DNA of 64,000 nucleotides from assembly GCA_000317655.1 (NCBI GenBank), contig CP003940.1, positions 1,781,547-1,845,546 of the forward strand. The letters run 5' to 3'. Each line of letters starts with the position of its first letter. Within the stretch, counting starts at the first letter, position 1. The notes beneath the pieces were generated by a model. That model ran no database searches. It was not told the DNA's origin and worked only from the letters and a program-made list of their open reading frames with translations. Made by a program: the position numbers and the translations under genes. This document shows, one piece after another, positions 18,194 to 28,321 of this stretch. This DNA is from Cyanobacterium stanieri PCC 7202. GTDB taxonomy: Bacteria; Cyanobacteriota; Cyanobacteriia; Cyanobacteriales; Cyanobacteriaceae.

Positions 18194-19792
18194 TTAAAGG
18201 GCGATCGCACTTAACCGTAAATCAGGATGATCAGCTGCTACCTGATTAATATTCCAATCGTTCTTAAATAATAATACAGGACGATCAAGAGCATCCTTAA
18301 CCACCATAGTATTAAACAAACGACCCACCTTTTCAAGGGCTTCCCAACCATCTACCACCCAACGGGCAGCCCCATAGGGCATCGGCTCAAGCCTAGAATC
18401 CACATTATACTCATTCAAGAGGCGATGTTGTACCACCTCAAATTGTAACTGCCCCACCGCCGCCAAAATGGGATCTCGAATAAAATCATCCTTCGAGTAC
18501 ATAATTTGTACCGCCCCTTCTTCCTGCAACTCCTGTACCCCTTTCTGGAATTGTTTAAACTTAGAAGGGTTAGGATTTTTGAGATAGGCGAACAACTCAG
18601 GAGAAAAACTAGGAATCTTGTCATACTCAATCTTTTTACCCAGATAGATAGTATCCCCAATGGCAAACATCCCCGGGTTATTCAAGCCGATGACATCCCC
18701 CGGATAGGCTTCCTCGATAGATTCTCTCCCTTGGGCAAAGAGCTTTTGAGGGCGAGAAAGACGAATAGTTTTGCCCGTGCGCGCGTGGTTTACCGACATA
18801 TCCTTTTCAAATTTGCCCGTACACACCCGCACAAAAGCCACCCTGTCACGGTGTCTTGCGTCCATATTTGCCTGTAATTTGAAGACAAAACCACTAAAAT
18901 CGGGATAAGTAGGCTCTAATTCCCCTAAACTCGAATTTCGGGGGGTGGGAGGTAGGGCATACTCCAAAAAGGCATCCAGGAATAAACGCACCCCAAAATT
19001 AGTCATGGCACTACCAAAAAATACAGGGGTCATTTTTCCTGCGTGGATGGCTTCGAGGTCAAAATCCGAGGCTACTTCTTCCAATAATTCCAACTCTTCC
19101 AAGGTTTGCTCGTACAAATCCCCATCCAGATAATTCTCAATGCTACTATCCCCATCAGAGATGACCATTTCTGGCACTTCCCCCTTACCATGGGCTACCC
19201 TATCAAACAGGTGATAAGCCTTCTTACGGCGACTATAGACCCCTTTAAAGTAATCTCCCATGCCCACAGGATAGTTAACCGCAAAGGTTTTTAAACCCAA
19301 TTCCTGCTCAATTTCATCCAATAATTCTAAAGGTTCACGACCGGGGCGATCCATTTTATTAACAAATGTAAAGATAGGGAGCGATCGCAACTTACAAACC
19401 TCAAATAACTTACGAGTCTGAGGCTCCAAACCCTTAGCCGCATCAATCAACATCACCGCATTATCCGCCGCCGCTAGGGTGCGATAAGTATCCTCACTAA
19501 AATCTTGGTGTCCAGGGGTATCCAAAAGATTAATCTGATAATTATCGTAGGCAAACTGTAACACCGTAGAAGTAATAGAAATACCCCTCTGTTTCTCCAT
19601 CTCCATCCAGTCAGAAGTAACCTTCCGTTGCTCACCCCTTGCCTTCACTGCCCCTGCTTCATGGATAGCACCCCCATAAAGCAAGAGTTTTTCTGTTAAA
19701 GTCGTTTTACCAGCATCAGGGTGAGAAATAATCGCAAAATTGCGACGCTTACTCACCGCCTTTAATAATTCTTGCTCAATCGTTGAAGCCAT
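18194..19792 (-). CDS. prfC: peptide chain release factor 3
   Basis: A 532-residue translational GTPase with SHPDAGKT (23-30), the RGISITSTV switch, [16 protein letters not shown], and [13 protein letters not shown]. The C-terminal part contains [14 protein letters not shown] and [13 protein letters not shown], typical of RF3 rather than EF-G. RF3 recycles RF1/RF2 after peptide release. Length is normal; it appears monocistronic or linked to the following TPR/HEAT gene. Confidence 0.95.
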   Translation of the reverse strand: MASTIEQELLKAVSKRRNFAIISHPDAGKTTLTEKLLLYGGAIHEAGAVKARGEQRKVTSDWMEMEKQRGISITSTVLQFAYDNYQINLLDTPGHQDFSEDTYRTLAAADNAVMLIDAAKGLEPQTRKLFEVCKLRSLPIFTFVNKMDRPGREPLELLDEIEQELGLKTFAVNYPVGMGDYFKGVYSRRKKAYHLFDRVAHGKGEVPEMVISDGDSSIENYLDGDLYEQTLEELELLEEVASDFDLEAIHAGKMTPVFFGSAMTNFGVRLFLDAFLEYALPPTPRNSSLGELEPTYPDFSGFVFKLQANMDARHRDRVAFVRVCTGKFEKDMSVNHARTGKTIRLSRPQKLFAQGRESIEEAYPGDVIGLNNPGMFAIGDTIYLGKKIEYDKIPSFSPELFAYLKNPNPSKFKQFQKGVQELQEEGAVQIMYSKDDFIRDPILAAVGQLQFEVVQHRLLNEYNVDSRLEPMPYGAARWVVDGWEALEKVGRLFNTMVVKDALDRPVLLFKNDWNINQVAADHPDLRLSAIAL

Positions 19793-19914
19793 ATATTTTA
19801 TTATCTCTATTTACAACAAAAAACTTAAAAATCCAATTTTTCTTCCTAGTATTTATCGAGTTAGGAAGCAAGGCAAAGCATAGTTTTTAATTAACCCCAA
19901 AAAACAATTATTTA

Positions 19915-19947
19915 TCCCCCCCTTATTAAGGGGGGCTAGGGGGGATC
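19915..19947. repeat. C/G-rich dispersed palindrome
   Basis: CCCCCCCTTATTAAGGGGGG, then CTAGGGGGGATC. A related sequence in the opposite orientation lies at 50316-50386, so this is a dispersed repeat. It sits between serS and prfC, where its strong stem could act as a transcription barrier. Confidence 0.7.
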
Positions 19948-20008
19948 AAAACTAAGGCGGACTAATAAAATTATCAAACAAAATCTTAGCCATAAAACCA
20001 AAATAACA

Positions 20009-21304
20009 CTAATCAACCCTCAAAACATCCTTACCCAAATAAGGACGTAAAACCTCTGGCACCATTACCGAACCATCATCCTGCTGATAATTCTCCAGCA
20101 CCGCCGCCATAGTACGCCCCACAGCCAAACCAGAACCGTTGAGAGTGTGGACATACTCAGTACCCTTAACCCCCTTCTCCTTAAAACGAATATCAGCCCT
20201 TCTCGCCTGAAAATCGCCACAATTAGAGCAACTAGAAATTTCTCGATAGGTATTAGCCGAAGGCAACCACACCTCAAGATCATAACACTTGTTCGCACTA
20301 AACCCTAAATCACCAGTACAAAGTTCCACCACTCGATAAGGTAATTCCAAAGCCTGTAAAATAGCCTCCGCATCCTTCACCATCTTTTGATGCTCTTCCT
20401 CGCTGGTTTCAGGGCGTACAATCTTGATCAATTCTACCTTATTAAACTGATGCAGACGAATCAACCCCTTCACATCACGTCCATAACTTCCTGCCTCCCG
20501 ACGAAAACAAGGAGTATAAGCACAATGATGGATAGGTAAAACGTCAGCCTCTAAGATTTCCTGACGATAAAAATTAGTTACAGGCACCTCCGCCGTGGGA
20601 GTTAACCATAAATTTTCCCCCTCACATTTAAAACTCTCCTCCGCAAACTTGGGTAACTGCCCTGTGCCTTGTAAGGAGTCAGTATTAATCAATACAGGGG
20701 GCATTACTTCCAAATATCCCGCCTCAATTTGACGGTCTAACATAAAATTAATTAAAGCCCTTTCTAGCGCTGCCCCCATGCCAATGAGGGATACAAAACG
20801 ACTCTGGGCAACTTTTACCGCCCTTTCGGAGTTGATAATGCCCAATTTTTCGCCGATTACATCATGGGATAAGGCTTTGTCGCCAGAAACTCGATTCTTA
20901 AATTCATCACCCCATCTTTTCACCTCCACATTTTCCTCCTCACTGGCACCAAGGGGGGTTGTATCACTAGGAAGATTGGGTAATTCTAATAATTTGGCTT
21001 CGATGTGGGCTTTTAATTCCCTTTCTTGGGGTTCTAAATCGGCTAATTTTGCCTTTACTTCGTTGCCTTCTTGTTTGAGGTTGGCAATTTCTTCCCCTGT
21101 GGGGTTGGCACCATCACGAATTTTTTGACCGATTAATTTACCAATTTCATTACTTCTGGCTTGTAACTCTGTACGCACCGATTGAATATCCCGCTGTTGG
21201 TTATCAAATTCAAGGAGACTATTTAAATCATAATCAGAGTTTCTGGTTTTTAGTTTTTGTAAAATTTGTTCTGGATTTTCCCTAATTTTTTTTAGATCTA
21301 ACAT
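20009..21304 (-). CDS. serS: serine--tRNA ligase
   Basis: A 431-residue class II synthetase. Residues about 25-105 form the antiparallel coiled-coil arm that grips tRNA-Ser ([40 protein letters not shown]). The catalytic core contains [15 protein letters not shown], motif 2 in [21 protein letters not shown], and motif 3 [18 protein letters not shown]. It activates serine with ATP and charges tRNA-Ser. Start [12 protein letters not shown] is standard. The next gene on this strand is thf1. Confidence 0.96.
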   Translation of the reverse strand: MLDLKKIRENPEQILQKLKTRNSDYDLNSLLEFDNQQRDIQSVRTELQARSNEIGKLIGQKIRDGANPTGEEIANLKQEGNEVKAKLADLEPQERELKAHIEAKLLELPNLPSDTTPLGASEEENVEVKRWGDEFKNRVSGDKALSHDVIGEKLGIINSERAVKVAQSRFVSLIGMGAALERALINFMLDRQIEAGYLEVMPPVLINTDSLQGTGQLPKFAEESFKCEGENLWLTPTAEVPVTNFYRQEILEADVLPIHHCAYTPCFRREAGSYGRDVKGLIRLHQFNKVELIKIVRPETSEEEHQKMVKDAEAILQALELPYRVVELCTGDLGFSANKCYDLEVWLPSANTYREISSCSNCGDFQARRADIRFKEKGVKGTEYVHTLNGSGLAVGRTMAAVLENYQQDDGSVMVPEVLRPYLGKDVLRVD

Positions 21305-21464
21305 TATTATTTACAATCAAATAGTGATAAAAGATAATGAATTATTACTTTAAATATTTACGAGAATTTAATATAACTTCAATTGAGGATAATTAATTAT
21401 GGGTATGGTTCGGTTGTAGGTGTAATGTCTCTGAACAGAGGGTTATAAATTAAAACACGGAAAC

Positions 21465-21489
21465 CGTTCCCTGTTCCCCATTCCCCGCC
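21465..21489. repeat. short tandem repeats, GTTCCCT / ATTCCCC type
   Basis: CCGTTCCCTGTTCCCCATTC followed by CCCGCC: the same family as 770-800. It lies in the 296-base gap between thf1 and serS; nothing else is recognisable in that gap apart from a weak repeat-like AACTTCAATTGAGGATAA at 21376. Confidence 0.65.
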
Positions 21490-21601
21490 TTCACTACTCC
21501 ACTTTCTCAGCACAACCTACCCTAATTAATATTGCTAAGGTGAAAAGAACTAAGTGAAATTTTGTTGATTGTTTGTCAGTTTTAGAAAAGAGTTTCTAAA
21601 A

Positions 21602-22303
21602 TTAATTTTCGTTAGCTTCTTCTTTTTCTTCTGTTTTTTCGATGTTAATTCTTTTCTTTTTACTGGCTTCGATGGTTTCGGCAATCACCACTAACATCTG
21701 GTTAATTTTATCTAGGTTACTACGATACAAATCAACGTCTTTTTTGAGTTTATCTACGGGTAAATCTAATTTTTCGCTATAGGGGGCGATCAATTTTGCC
21801 AATTTTTCCTCATCTTTAGCCACATCAGGGGCAACTTTATTGATGAGGGTATAGAAACCAATGCCAAATAAACGACTATATTTAAATCTTTCACGCTCAA
21901 GGATAGATTTTAAAGAGTTGACAATATTTTCGTCTAAACCATTGTCAGCGACGGGGTTTAATAACCAGTTTACTAAGTCTTCGGCAGATTTTCCTTCCAC
22001 AAAGTTTAATAAACTCTCCGACTGATGGCGATAGTCATCGGGGTTGGCTTCTATAGCTTTACAAAGGGCGTTAAAGATGGATGTTTTATCTTCTTCGGGT
22101 TTGTAACCTGTCATGAATTGTTCAAAACTTTGGCATACACCGACGGCATAAACGGCATCGGGTTGAAAGTCTGTATTGACGGAAAGCAGGTGCATTTCTA
22201 CCATCAACTCTTGGACGACTTGACGATAAATGGAGTTGATGGGGCGGGTATGATATTGATAAAATGCTCTTCTGGTGTCTGAAACTGTACGAATTTTATC
22301 CAC
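21602..22303 (-). CDS. thf1: photosystem II biogenesis protein Psb29/Thf1
   Basis: A 233-residue soluble protein. RTVSDTRRAFYQYHTRPINSI near the start, VELMVEMHLLSVN-like text, FDFMTGYKPEEDK-type region (FEQFMTGYKPEED) and the SRLFGIGFYTLI stretch match Thf1/Psb29. The protein is all-helical; its C-terminal 50 residues are a charged coiled coil (ETIEASKKKRINIEKTEEKEE). Family knowledge: it interacts with FtsH proteases and supports PSII repair in high light. It is divergent from the SRPBCC gene. Confidence 0.93.
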   Translation of the reverse strand: MDKIRTVSDTRRAFYQYHTRPINSIYRQVVQELMVEMHLLSVNTDFQPDAVYAVGVCQSFEQFMTGYKPEEDKTSIFNALCKAIEANPDDYRHQSESLLNFVEGKSAEDLVNWLLNPVADNGLDENIVNSLKSILERERFKYSRLFGIGFYTLINKVAPDVAKDEEKLAKLIAPYSEKLDLPVDKLKKDVDLYRSNLDKINQMLVVIAETIEASKKKRINIEKTEEKEEANEN

Positions 22304-22458
22304 GAATTTATAATAGCTAAGTTAATATTTTGTTAACAATACTTAATTATCTCATCAAATTGGACGACTAAAACTCTTAATTGTCCATCTTCGATTGTAT
22401 ATTTTCTCGATGGAATCCTGTTATCATAGGAAAATCTTTGGATTTTAGTGGTGGTCAA

Positions 22459-22896
22459 ATGAGTAACTGGTTGGAACATAGTGTACAAATAGAGGTTAAT
22501 GCGCCCATTGATTTAGTTTGGAATTTATGGTCAGATCTTGAAAAGATGCCTTCTTGGATGAAATGGATTGAGTCGGTTACTATTCTTCCTGATAATGAGG
22601 ATTTATCCCGCTGGAAGTTGGCTAGTGGTGGTTTTGAGTTTAGCTGGTTGTCTCGCATTGTTAACCTCGAAAAGCATCAAATTATCCAGTGGGAATCGGT
22701 GGATGGTTTACCTAATCGGGGGGCTGTACGTTTTTACGATCGCCACGAGTCGAGTATAGTAAGGTTATCGGTGGCTTATTCTATTCCGGGGGTAATTGGT
22801 CAAATTATGGATAATCTGTTTTTGGGTAAGGTAGTGGAGTCCACTATTCAGGCGGATTTGGAAAGGTTTAAGGTATATATTGAGAATTTGCCATAA
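22459..22896 (+). CDS. SRPBCC-family (cyclase/dehydrase-like) protein
   Basis: I take ATG at 22459 (MSNWLEHSVQIEVNAPIDLVW), giving 145 residues, since the 26 upstream codons from TTG 22381 have no family look. The fold signature is VNAPIDLVWNLWSDLEKMPSWMKWIESV, then IIQWESVDGLPNRGAVRFYD and a long C-terminal helix. Members bind hydrophobic ligands; in some cyanobacteria a paralogue lies beside crtQ. Here no pathway gene adjoins, so the ligand is unknown. It is convergent with ygfZ, whose stop is only 4 bases away. Confidence 0.85.
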   Translation: MSNWLEHSVQIEVNAPIDLVWNLWSDLEKMPSWMKWIESVTILPDNEDLSRWKLASGGFEFSWLSRIVNLEKHQIIQWESVDGLPNRGAVRFYDRHESSIVRLSVAYSIPGVIGQIMDNLFLGKVVESTIQADLERFKVYIENLP

Positions 22897-22900
22897 TAGT

Positions 22901-23956
22901 TCACATATTTTCAGGATGACTTACAAAAGGTAGGGAAACCACTTCCCCTTGCTGATTGTTAACCGTTACCTGCAAGCCTAATCCTCCAGCCTTTGTACGG
23001 ATATAACCTAGGGCAAAAATTCCCTCTGAGGTGGTGCAATAACTGGTGATGGTGCCTACTTTTTCGCCGTTAATGGTGATCAATTTATTCTCTGTGAGGT
23101 TGACTGATGGGGGAAATTTGATACCCCATAATCTTTGTTTTACCCCTTTATAAGTATTTAGTCTGGCGATGGTTTCTTGTCCTATATAACAGCCTTTATC
23201 AAAGGATATGGCATCCCATAACCCTGCTTCGAGGGGATTATAATCGGTGGTTAACTCATGGTCTGGTTTTGGTTTTCCTTGCAGTATTCTTAATGTTTCA
23301 TAGGTTTGGTTGCCCATGGGAGTAGCTTTTTGGGCGGTTAATTTTTTCCAAATGATGGGGGCTTTTTCTTGGGGAATAATGAGGATATAACCTTTGATTT
23401 TAAAACCACTGCCGATAACTAAGGTTGATTCAACACCATCAAGGTTAATCTGAAAATGACTATATTCTGGAGCGTTAAGTTGAGATTCTGTTACCCAGTC
23501 TGTCAAAATTTCGGGGCTTTTTTCTCCCATGAGGGTAAAAATAGCATATTGCCCTGTTAAGTCTTCTAGTTCTACTTTATCAAAGGGAAATATATATCGA
23601 TCCATCCACTCTATTAGTGGCTGATTTTGTTGGGGAGATGTTAATAATAATAATTTTTCTTCTTTTACTAAAACGGTTACTAAATCGATGGTTCTACCTG
23701 TAGAATTTACAAAAACACTATTAGCTCCTTTTCCAGTTTTGAGGGATTGAATTTGATTAGTCGTTTGATTATGGATAAAAGAAAGGCGATCGCTCCCTGA
23801 TACTTTTATTAAACCAGAACAAGTGCGATCGCAGATAACGACTTCCTGAAATGCGTGATTAAGGGCGATCGAATCATTATTAAAAGTGGAAGGGGTATTC
23901 TCCGATGCAAAAAAAATTGCCCCCTGAGTCTTTTGTAAATCCTGTAAACTTGTCAT
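22901..23956 (-). CDS. ygfZ: folate-binding protein YgfZ
   Basis: A 351-residue GcvT-like protein with the diagnostic KGCYIGQE motif (about residue 244-251) containing the conserved cysteine. The N-terminal part has LIKVSGSDRLSFIHNQTTNQI, typical of the tetrahydrofolate-binding domain. YgfZ helps assemble or repair some iron-sulfur enzymes in a folate-dependent way. Length is slightly above the E. coli protein. It stands alone. Confidence 0.9.
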   Translation of the reverse strand: MTSLQDLQKTQGAIFFASENTPSTFNNDSIALNHAFQEVVICDRTCSGLIKVSGSDRLSFIHNQTTNQIQSLKTGKGANSVFVNSTGRTIDLVTVLVKEEKLLLLTSPQQNQPLIEWMDRYIFPFDKVELEDLTGQYAIFTLMGEKSPEILTDWVTESQLNAPEYSHFQINLDGVESTLVIGSGFKIKGYILIIPQEKAPIIWKKLTAQKATPMGNQTYETLRILQGKPKPDHELTTDYNPLEAGLWDAISFDKGCYIGQETIARLNTYKGVKQRLWGIKFPPSVNLTENKLITINGEKVGTITSYCTTSEGIFALGYIRTKAGGLGLQVTVNNQQGEVVSLPFVSHPENM

Positions 23957-24208
23957 AATATACTGTAAAGAATTAACCTATAGCTATTATAACCATAAAA
24001 AGTAGTATAATTTAACTAAAATATTATTTTTTACTAATCACAAAAAATCTTATATTAAACTATTTAAAAGCACAATATTTTATTCAAACATGAAAAATAA
24101 TCACACATTCTAAATTGTCAAAATAATAATTAAAATCAAAATAAAACGGTCTACTTAATTAATATAATTAATTTTTTTCCTGATAATTAATATTATATAT
24201 AAACTTGC

Positions 24209-25348
24209 TTGAACAACAATAATTTGAAACATATACTATTTATCCTTCCTTATCTCAGCTTAGGAGGTACGGAAAAACAGGCTCTTAGTATCATCGAAAA
24301 ACTAATCGGTCAATATCATATTTCCCTTTTAGCTCCCGAAGGGGAGGGGAAAGCGATTTTTGAGCCTATTCCCATGGAACAAAAACATTTTACTCGTTGG
24401 GATTTTAATTTTTTGAAAGGTTTTTGGGAATTATTTAGAGCCGTAAAAAGCCTTGAAAAAGAAAGACCAATTGACCTTATTCATATTCATGGAGCCCATG
24501 AATTAATGATCCCCATTCGATTAATTTTGAAAAAAATACCCATCATTTTCACTGTCCATGGCTACCATGGATACAATGCCAAATTTAGCTATCAATTAAG
24601 TTGTTTCCTAAGTAATAAATTAGCTACTAAGGTTATTAGTGTATGTGAAGCAGAGTTTAATATTCTCACAGAATTAGGAATCGAAAAAGATAAATTACAT
24701 CTAATTTATAATGGAGTAAATCCACCCAAATTAAATTCAGAAATATCTTTACAATATATAGAAAAATTCGCCCTCAATATATCCCAAGACATCATCATAG
24801 GCACTGCCGCCCGTCTTGATGAGGTAAAGGGATTAACTTATTTATTACAAGGATTTGCCATAGTTAATCAATACCTATTAAAGCAAAATAAACCCTTTAA
24901 CAAAAATCTAAAATTGATCATTGCGGGTACAGGAAAACTCGAAGAATCTTTGAGAAAAGAAGCTGAGGATTTAAACATCGCTCATCAAGTTATTTTTACT
25001 GGCTATATTAACGATTTGCCTAACTTGATGCACTTGTATGATATTTTTGTTTTGCCCTCCCTCCAAGAGGCAGCCAGTTTAGCTTGTATCGAGGCGATGT
25101 CTTTGGGCAAACCGATTATTGGTACATCCGTTGGGGGAATCCCCGAGCAGGTATATGATAATGTTAATGGCTTTATTGTTGAACCTCGTAATCCTCAGCA
25201 AATAGCTGATAGTTTAGTTAAACTAATCGAAAACCCTGACTTACGAGCAAAATTTGCTAAAAATAGTTATCAGCGTTATCAACAATTTTTCTCTAGTGAA
25301 ATTATGGTTTCCAAAACCGTTGAACTTTATGAACAAAGTATGGATTAA
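24209..25348 (+). CDS. glycosyltransferase family 4
   Basis: A 379-residue GT-B fold enzyme. The N-terminus HILFILPYLSLGGTEKQAL is the acceptor-side signature, followed by HIHGAHELMIPIRLI. The donor side has YNGVNPP, IGTAARLDEVKGLTYLL, IAGTGKLEESLR, and the EX7E motif in EAASLACIEAMSLGKPIIGT near residue 290. It transfers a sugar from a nucleotide-sugar with retention; the acceptor is unknown. The only start I see is TTG at 24209 (a second TTG is at 24224). The XPB-like helicase gene begins 7 bases after its stop, so they are probably co-transcribed. Confidence 0.87.
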   Translation: MNNNNLKHILFILPYLSLGGTEKQALSIIEKLIGQYHISLLAPEGEGKAIFEPIPMEQKHFTRWDFNFLKGFWELFRAVKSLEKERPIDLIHIHGAHELMIPIRLILKKIPIIFTVHGYHGYNAKFSYQLSCFLSNKLATKVISVCEAEFNILTELGIEKDKLHLIYNGVNPPKLNSEISLQYIEKFALNISQDIIIGTAARLDEVKGLTYLLQGFAIVNQYLLKQNKPFNKNLKLIIAGTGKLEESLRKEAEDLNIAHQVIFTGYINDLPNLMHLYDIFVLPSLQEAASLACIEAMSLGKPIIGTSVGGIPEQVYDNVNGFIVEPRNPQQIADSLVKLIENPDLRAKFAKNSYQRYQQFFSSEIMVSKTVELYEQSMD

Positions 25349-25354
25349 AGTAAT

Positions 25355-26842
25355 ATGAGGCGATCGCCCTTACTAACTTACGATAGAGGTACATTGATAT
25401 TACATCCACCCCCAAAGGGAAAAGCATGGATTGACTTCGCCACTTGGGATGATAGGGTAGAAAAATTCCGCATTCCTGCCCACCAATATCGCTCATTAAT
25501 AGAAACCCTCGAAGAAAATCAAATCCACTTCATTGATGATGCCAAAGAATTTACCACCCTCAACCTAGAAACAAATCTCCACCTTACCCCCTATCCCCAC
25601 CAACAAGAAGCCCTCGAAGCGTGGAAAAAAGCCCAGCGAAAAGGAGTCGTCGTCTTACCCACCGCCGCAGGGAAAACCTATCTAGCTCAAATGGCGATCG
25701 CCTGTACTCCCCGCACCACCTTAATTTTAGTACCAACCCTCGACCTAATGCACCAATGGTATGCCGAAATAGAAAAAGCCTTCCCCAAAATGGAAATCGG
25801 CTTACTCGGGGGAGGAAGCCACGACAGTAGCCCCATTTTAATCGCCACCTATCACAGTGCCGCCATCCATGCCAAATTTTTAGGCAATCAATACGCCCTG
25901 CAAATATTTGACGAATGCCACCACTTACCCACCGACTTTTTTAAAGTAATCGCCGAAGAATCCATCGCCCCCTATCGCCTTGGTTTAACCGCCACCCCCG
26001 AAAGAGGAGACGGCAGTCATAAAAAACTAGACACCCTCATTGGCAAAGTAATCTATCACAAAACCCCTCAAGACTTATCCAAGATAGCCCTCTGCGAATA
26101 CGAAATCATCCCCATCAAAGTAACCCTCACCCCTCAAGAAAGAAAACAATATCAACAGGCCATAAAAACCCGCAACGACTTTTTAAAACAATCCCACATC
26201 TATTTATCCAGCCTAGAAGGATGGCAAAAATTTGTCATCGCCAGTGCCAAATCCCCCGAAGGTAGACGAGCAATGATAGCCCATCGAGAAGCAAAAGAAA
26301 TCGCCTCGGGTACCAACGGCAAACTAAAAATACTCACAGAATTAATCAGCGAACATTACCCCGACAAAATGCTGATTTTCACCAACGACAACGCCACCGT
26401 ATATCGCATCTCCCAACAATTTCTAATCCCTGCCATCACCCATCAAACCCCCGTCAAAGAGCGTCACCAGATTTTAAGCAAATATAGAGAAGGAGATTAC
26501 AAAATTATAGTCGCCTCCCACGTCCTCAACGAAGGGGTTGATGTACCCGATGCCAAAATTGCCGTAATCCTATCAGGGACAGGCTCCACAAGAGAATACA
26601 TCCAAAGACTAGGACGTATTTTACGCAAAGCCAACCAACAAGAAAAACTAGCTAAATTATATGAAGTGGTGGCGGAAAATACCAGCGAGGAAAAAACATC
26701 CCACCGCCGTCAAGGTAAAATGCAAGTCCAAAAACCAACAAAAGTTGTACCCTTATCCTACAGCACCACCAAAAATAACAGTAACTTCAAGGCCGCCGAA
26801 AAAAAAAGAGCCATCAGAATAAAATTAACAACAACTCACTAA
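25355..26842 (+). CDS. XPB/Rad25-like superfamily 2 DNA helicase
   Basis: A 495-residue helicase. Motif I is PTAAGKT (102-108), motif II DECH (186-189), motif III LGLTATP near 211, and motif VI YIQRLGRILRKA near 420. The N-terminal 70 residues resemble the damage-recognition-like domain of short bacterial/archaeal XPB proteins. In archaea and many bacteria the partner is the nuclease Bax1 (DUF790), encoded next door; here the 3' neighbour is an unrelated REC gene. A DNA-repair or transcription-coupled role is inferred. The stop overlaps the convergent REC gene by 18 bases. Confidence 0.87.
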   Translation: MRRSPLLTYDRGTLILHPPPKGKAWIDFATWDDRVEKFRIPAHQYRSLIETLEENQIHFIDDAKEFTTLNLETNLHLTPYPHQQEALEAWKKAQRKGVVVLPTAAGKTYLAQMAIACTPRTTLILVPTLDLMHQWYAEIEKAFPKMEIGLLGGGSHDSSPILIATYHSAAIHAKFLGNQYALQIFDECHHLPTDFFKVIAEESIAPYRLGLTATPERGDGSHKKLDTLIGKVIYHKTPQDLSKIALCEYEIIPIKVTLTPQERKQYQQAIKTRNDFLKQSHIYLSSLEGWQKFVIASAKSPEGRRAMIAHREAKEIASGTNGKLKILTELISEHYPDKMLIFTNDNATVYRISQQFLIPAITHQTPVKERHQILSKYREGDYKIIVASHVLNEGVDVPDAKIAVILSGTGSTREYIQRLGRILRKANQQEKLAKLYEVVAENTSEEKTSHRRQGKMQVQKPTKVVPLSYSTTKNNSNFKAAEKKRAIRIKLTTTH

Positions 26843-27289
26843 TTGAGCTTGTTTCAACCGTTGTTGAAGATCTAAAATTTCCTTATGTTGCTTTCTAATG
26901 GTAATCTGAGTTTTAACCCTTCTCAACAACTCAGGTTTTCTAAAAGGCTTAGTTACATAATCATCAGCCCCCAACTCAAAAGCCTCTATTAAATGATGCT
27001 CCTCTTGACTTGCCGTTAAAAAAATAATCGGAATATCCCCATAATCAGGATTAGATTTCACCCTTTGACACACTTCCAAACCATTTAAATCAGGCATCAT
27101 TAAATCCAACAAAATTAGATCAGGAGTCAAGATAGTTAATCTCTCCAAAGCCTCCCTGCCACTGAGGGCAAAACTTGTCTGATAACCCTTTGCTTCTAAA
27201 ATATAAGTCAACAACTTTAGATTTGCTTTCAAGTCATCCACAATTAAAATAGTATCCTGCTCACACCCTAAACTATCCGACTTATCCAT
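26825..27289 (-). CDS. single-domain response regulator (REC)
   Basis: A 154-residue protein: a CheY-like receiver with acidic DD near 18-19, phospho-acceptor D62 in LILLDLMMPDLNG, and VTKPF near 111-115, followed by a helical tail (QTITIRKQHKEILDLQQRLKQAQ) that may be a coiled coil. There is no output domain, so it likely signals by protein contact or through the tail. Its kinase is not adjacent; the DICT-GAF kinase at 28322 is the nearest candidate, which is inference only. Confidence 0.88.
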   Translation of the reverse strand: MDKSDSLGCEQDTILIVDDLKANLKLLTYILEAKGYQTSFALSGREALERLTILTPDLILLDLMMPDLNGLEVCQRVKSNPDYGDIPIIFLTASQEEHHLIEAFELGADDYVTKPFRKPELLRRVKTQITIRKQHKEILDLQQRLKQAQLVSCC

Positions 27290-27397
27290 TCTTCAAATAT
27301 CTCCAATGTTACTCACTACTTATATGATGGGTTTTTTCTCTGTATAAAAGATCACAACTTTGTAATAATTAACTTGATATACCTTCATCGAGATTAA

Positions 27398-27616
27398 TCA
27401 CCTCATGTTCTGGTAAAAATTGATTCAAATGTTCAATTTTTTCCTACAGATATTTTTGTCAGCATCACCAGAGAAAAGCTAACTACTGCATTAGAAAATA
27501 TAAAAAGTAAGTTCCGATACAATTCCATTGTAGTCCATCAAAAAATAGATGGAGATTTGATAATCCCTGCGAGATTCAAGAAATCTAGTTTAGAATTATC
27601 GGATGGCAACTTATAA
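27398..27616 (+). pseudogene. open frame of 72 codons without a start, possible gene remnant
   Basis: From a TAA at 27395 to a TAA at 27614 one frame stays open. Its protein-like part reads FFPTDIFVSITREKLTTALE and later HQKIDGDLIIPARFKKS, which looks more like protein than random AT-rich sequence. No ATG, GTG or TTG lies in a sensible place. It precedes the 145-residue gene by 31 bases. It could be a decayed gene, a gene with a rare ATT start, or chance. Confidence 0.25.
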
Positions 27617-27647
27617 AAAATTAGATATAGAAACGGACAATTAACCT

Positions 27648-28085
27648 ATGGAATATGTAGATATTTTTGAGAGAATAGAAGGAGATTTATCAGATCGTGT
27701 CAAGGATTTACAAAAGAAGCAGCAGGAATTATTAGAACAAAAAAAATTTCTCACCGAGGCAAAACAAAGAATCCATGGCTTTTTGAGTGATGCCCACGAA
27801 ATAAGACAAGTATTGGAATTTCACCCTAGTTTAATAGAGGTAGTGAGGGGAGAGTTAGACAAAATTTTTGCAGTTAATTCTCCATCTCACAATCTACAAT
27901 TACCCAAGGCAAAAGGTGGAAAAATACCTGATAATTCCCCTCCTCAAAGTAAAGAGGTAGAGGTAAATTTACCCACCGAGGGAATGAAAAAACCGAAAGA
28001 TCCTGAAAAGATTAAATTCTTTCCCTATGTAAATATGGAAGGTAAAACCACTCGCCCTCCAGAAGTGAGTGAAAAAGAATCATAG
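27648..28085 (+). CDS. unknown coiled-coil protein, 145 aa
   Basis: The N-terminal half (about 8-50) is a charged helix with heptad character (RVKDLQKKQQELLEQKKFLTEAKQR), then HEIRQVLEFHPSLIEVVRGELDKIF. The C-terminal half is Pro/Lys/Glu-rich and probably disordered. There is no signal peptide. I do not recognise the family. A strong terminator follows at 28124-28158, so it forms its own short transcription unit upstream of the histidine kinase. Confidence 0.6.
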   Translation: MEYVDIFERIEGDLSDRVKDLQKKQQELLEQKKFLTEAKQRIHGFLSDAHEIRQVLEFHPSLIEVVRGELDKIFAVNSPSHNLQLPKAKGGKIPDNSPPQSKEVEVNLPTEGMKKPKDPEKIKFFPYVNMEGKTTRPPEVSEKES

Positions 28086-28123
28086 ATTCAGGTATGTGAT
28101 TAATCATTGATTTTTCGGCATTT

Positions 28124-28158
28124 AAGAGAAGAAAAAAATCTTTCTTCTCTTGTTTTTT
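28124..28158 (+). terminator. rho-independent terminator
   Basis: AAGAGAAGAAA (28124-28134) pairs perfectly with TTTCTTCTCTT (28141-28151), followed by GTTTTTTT. It ends the transcript of the 145-residue gene. Confidence 0.88.
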
Positions 28159-28321
28159 TGTAAAAAAACTTAACATAAATTAGTGATAAAGCTATAACAA
28201 CCAATAACCAAGTAATAGTAGGATAGAATCTAGTGCAATTAATTGTTATGTAAAGCGGATAGAGATTTACTTGTTATTTCCCAACCAGAACGCAAAGCTG
28301 ACCAAAAATTAAGCAGATTCA

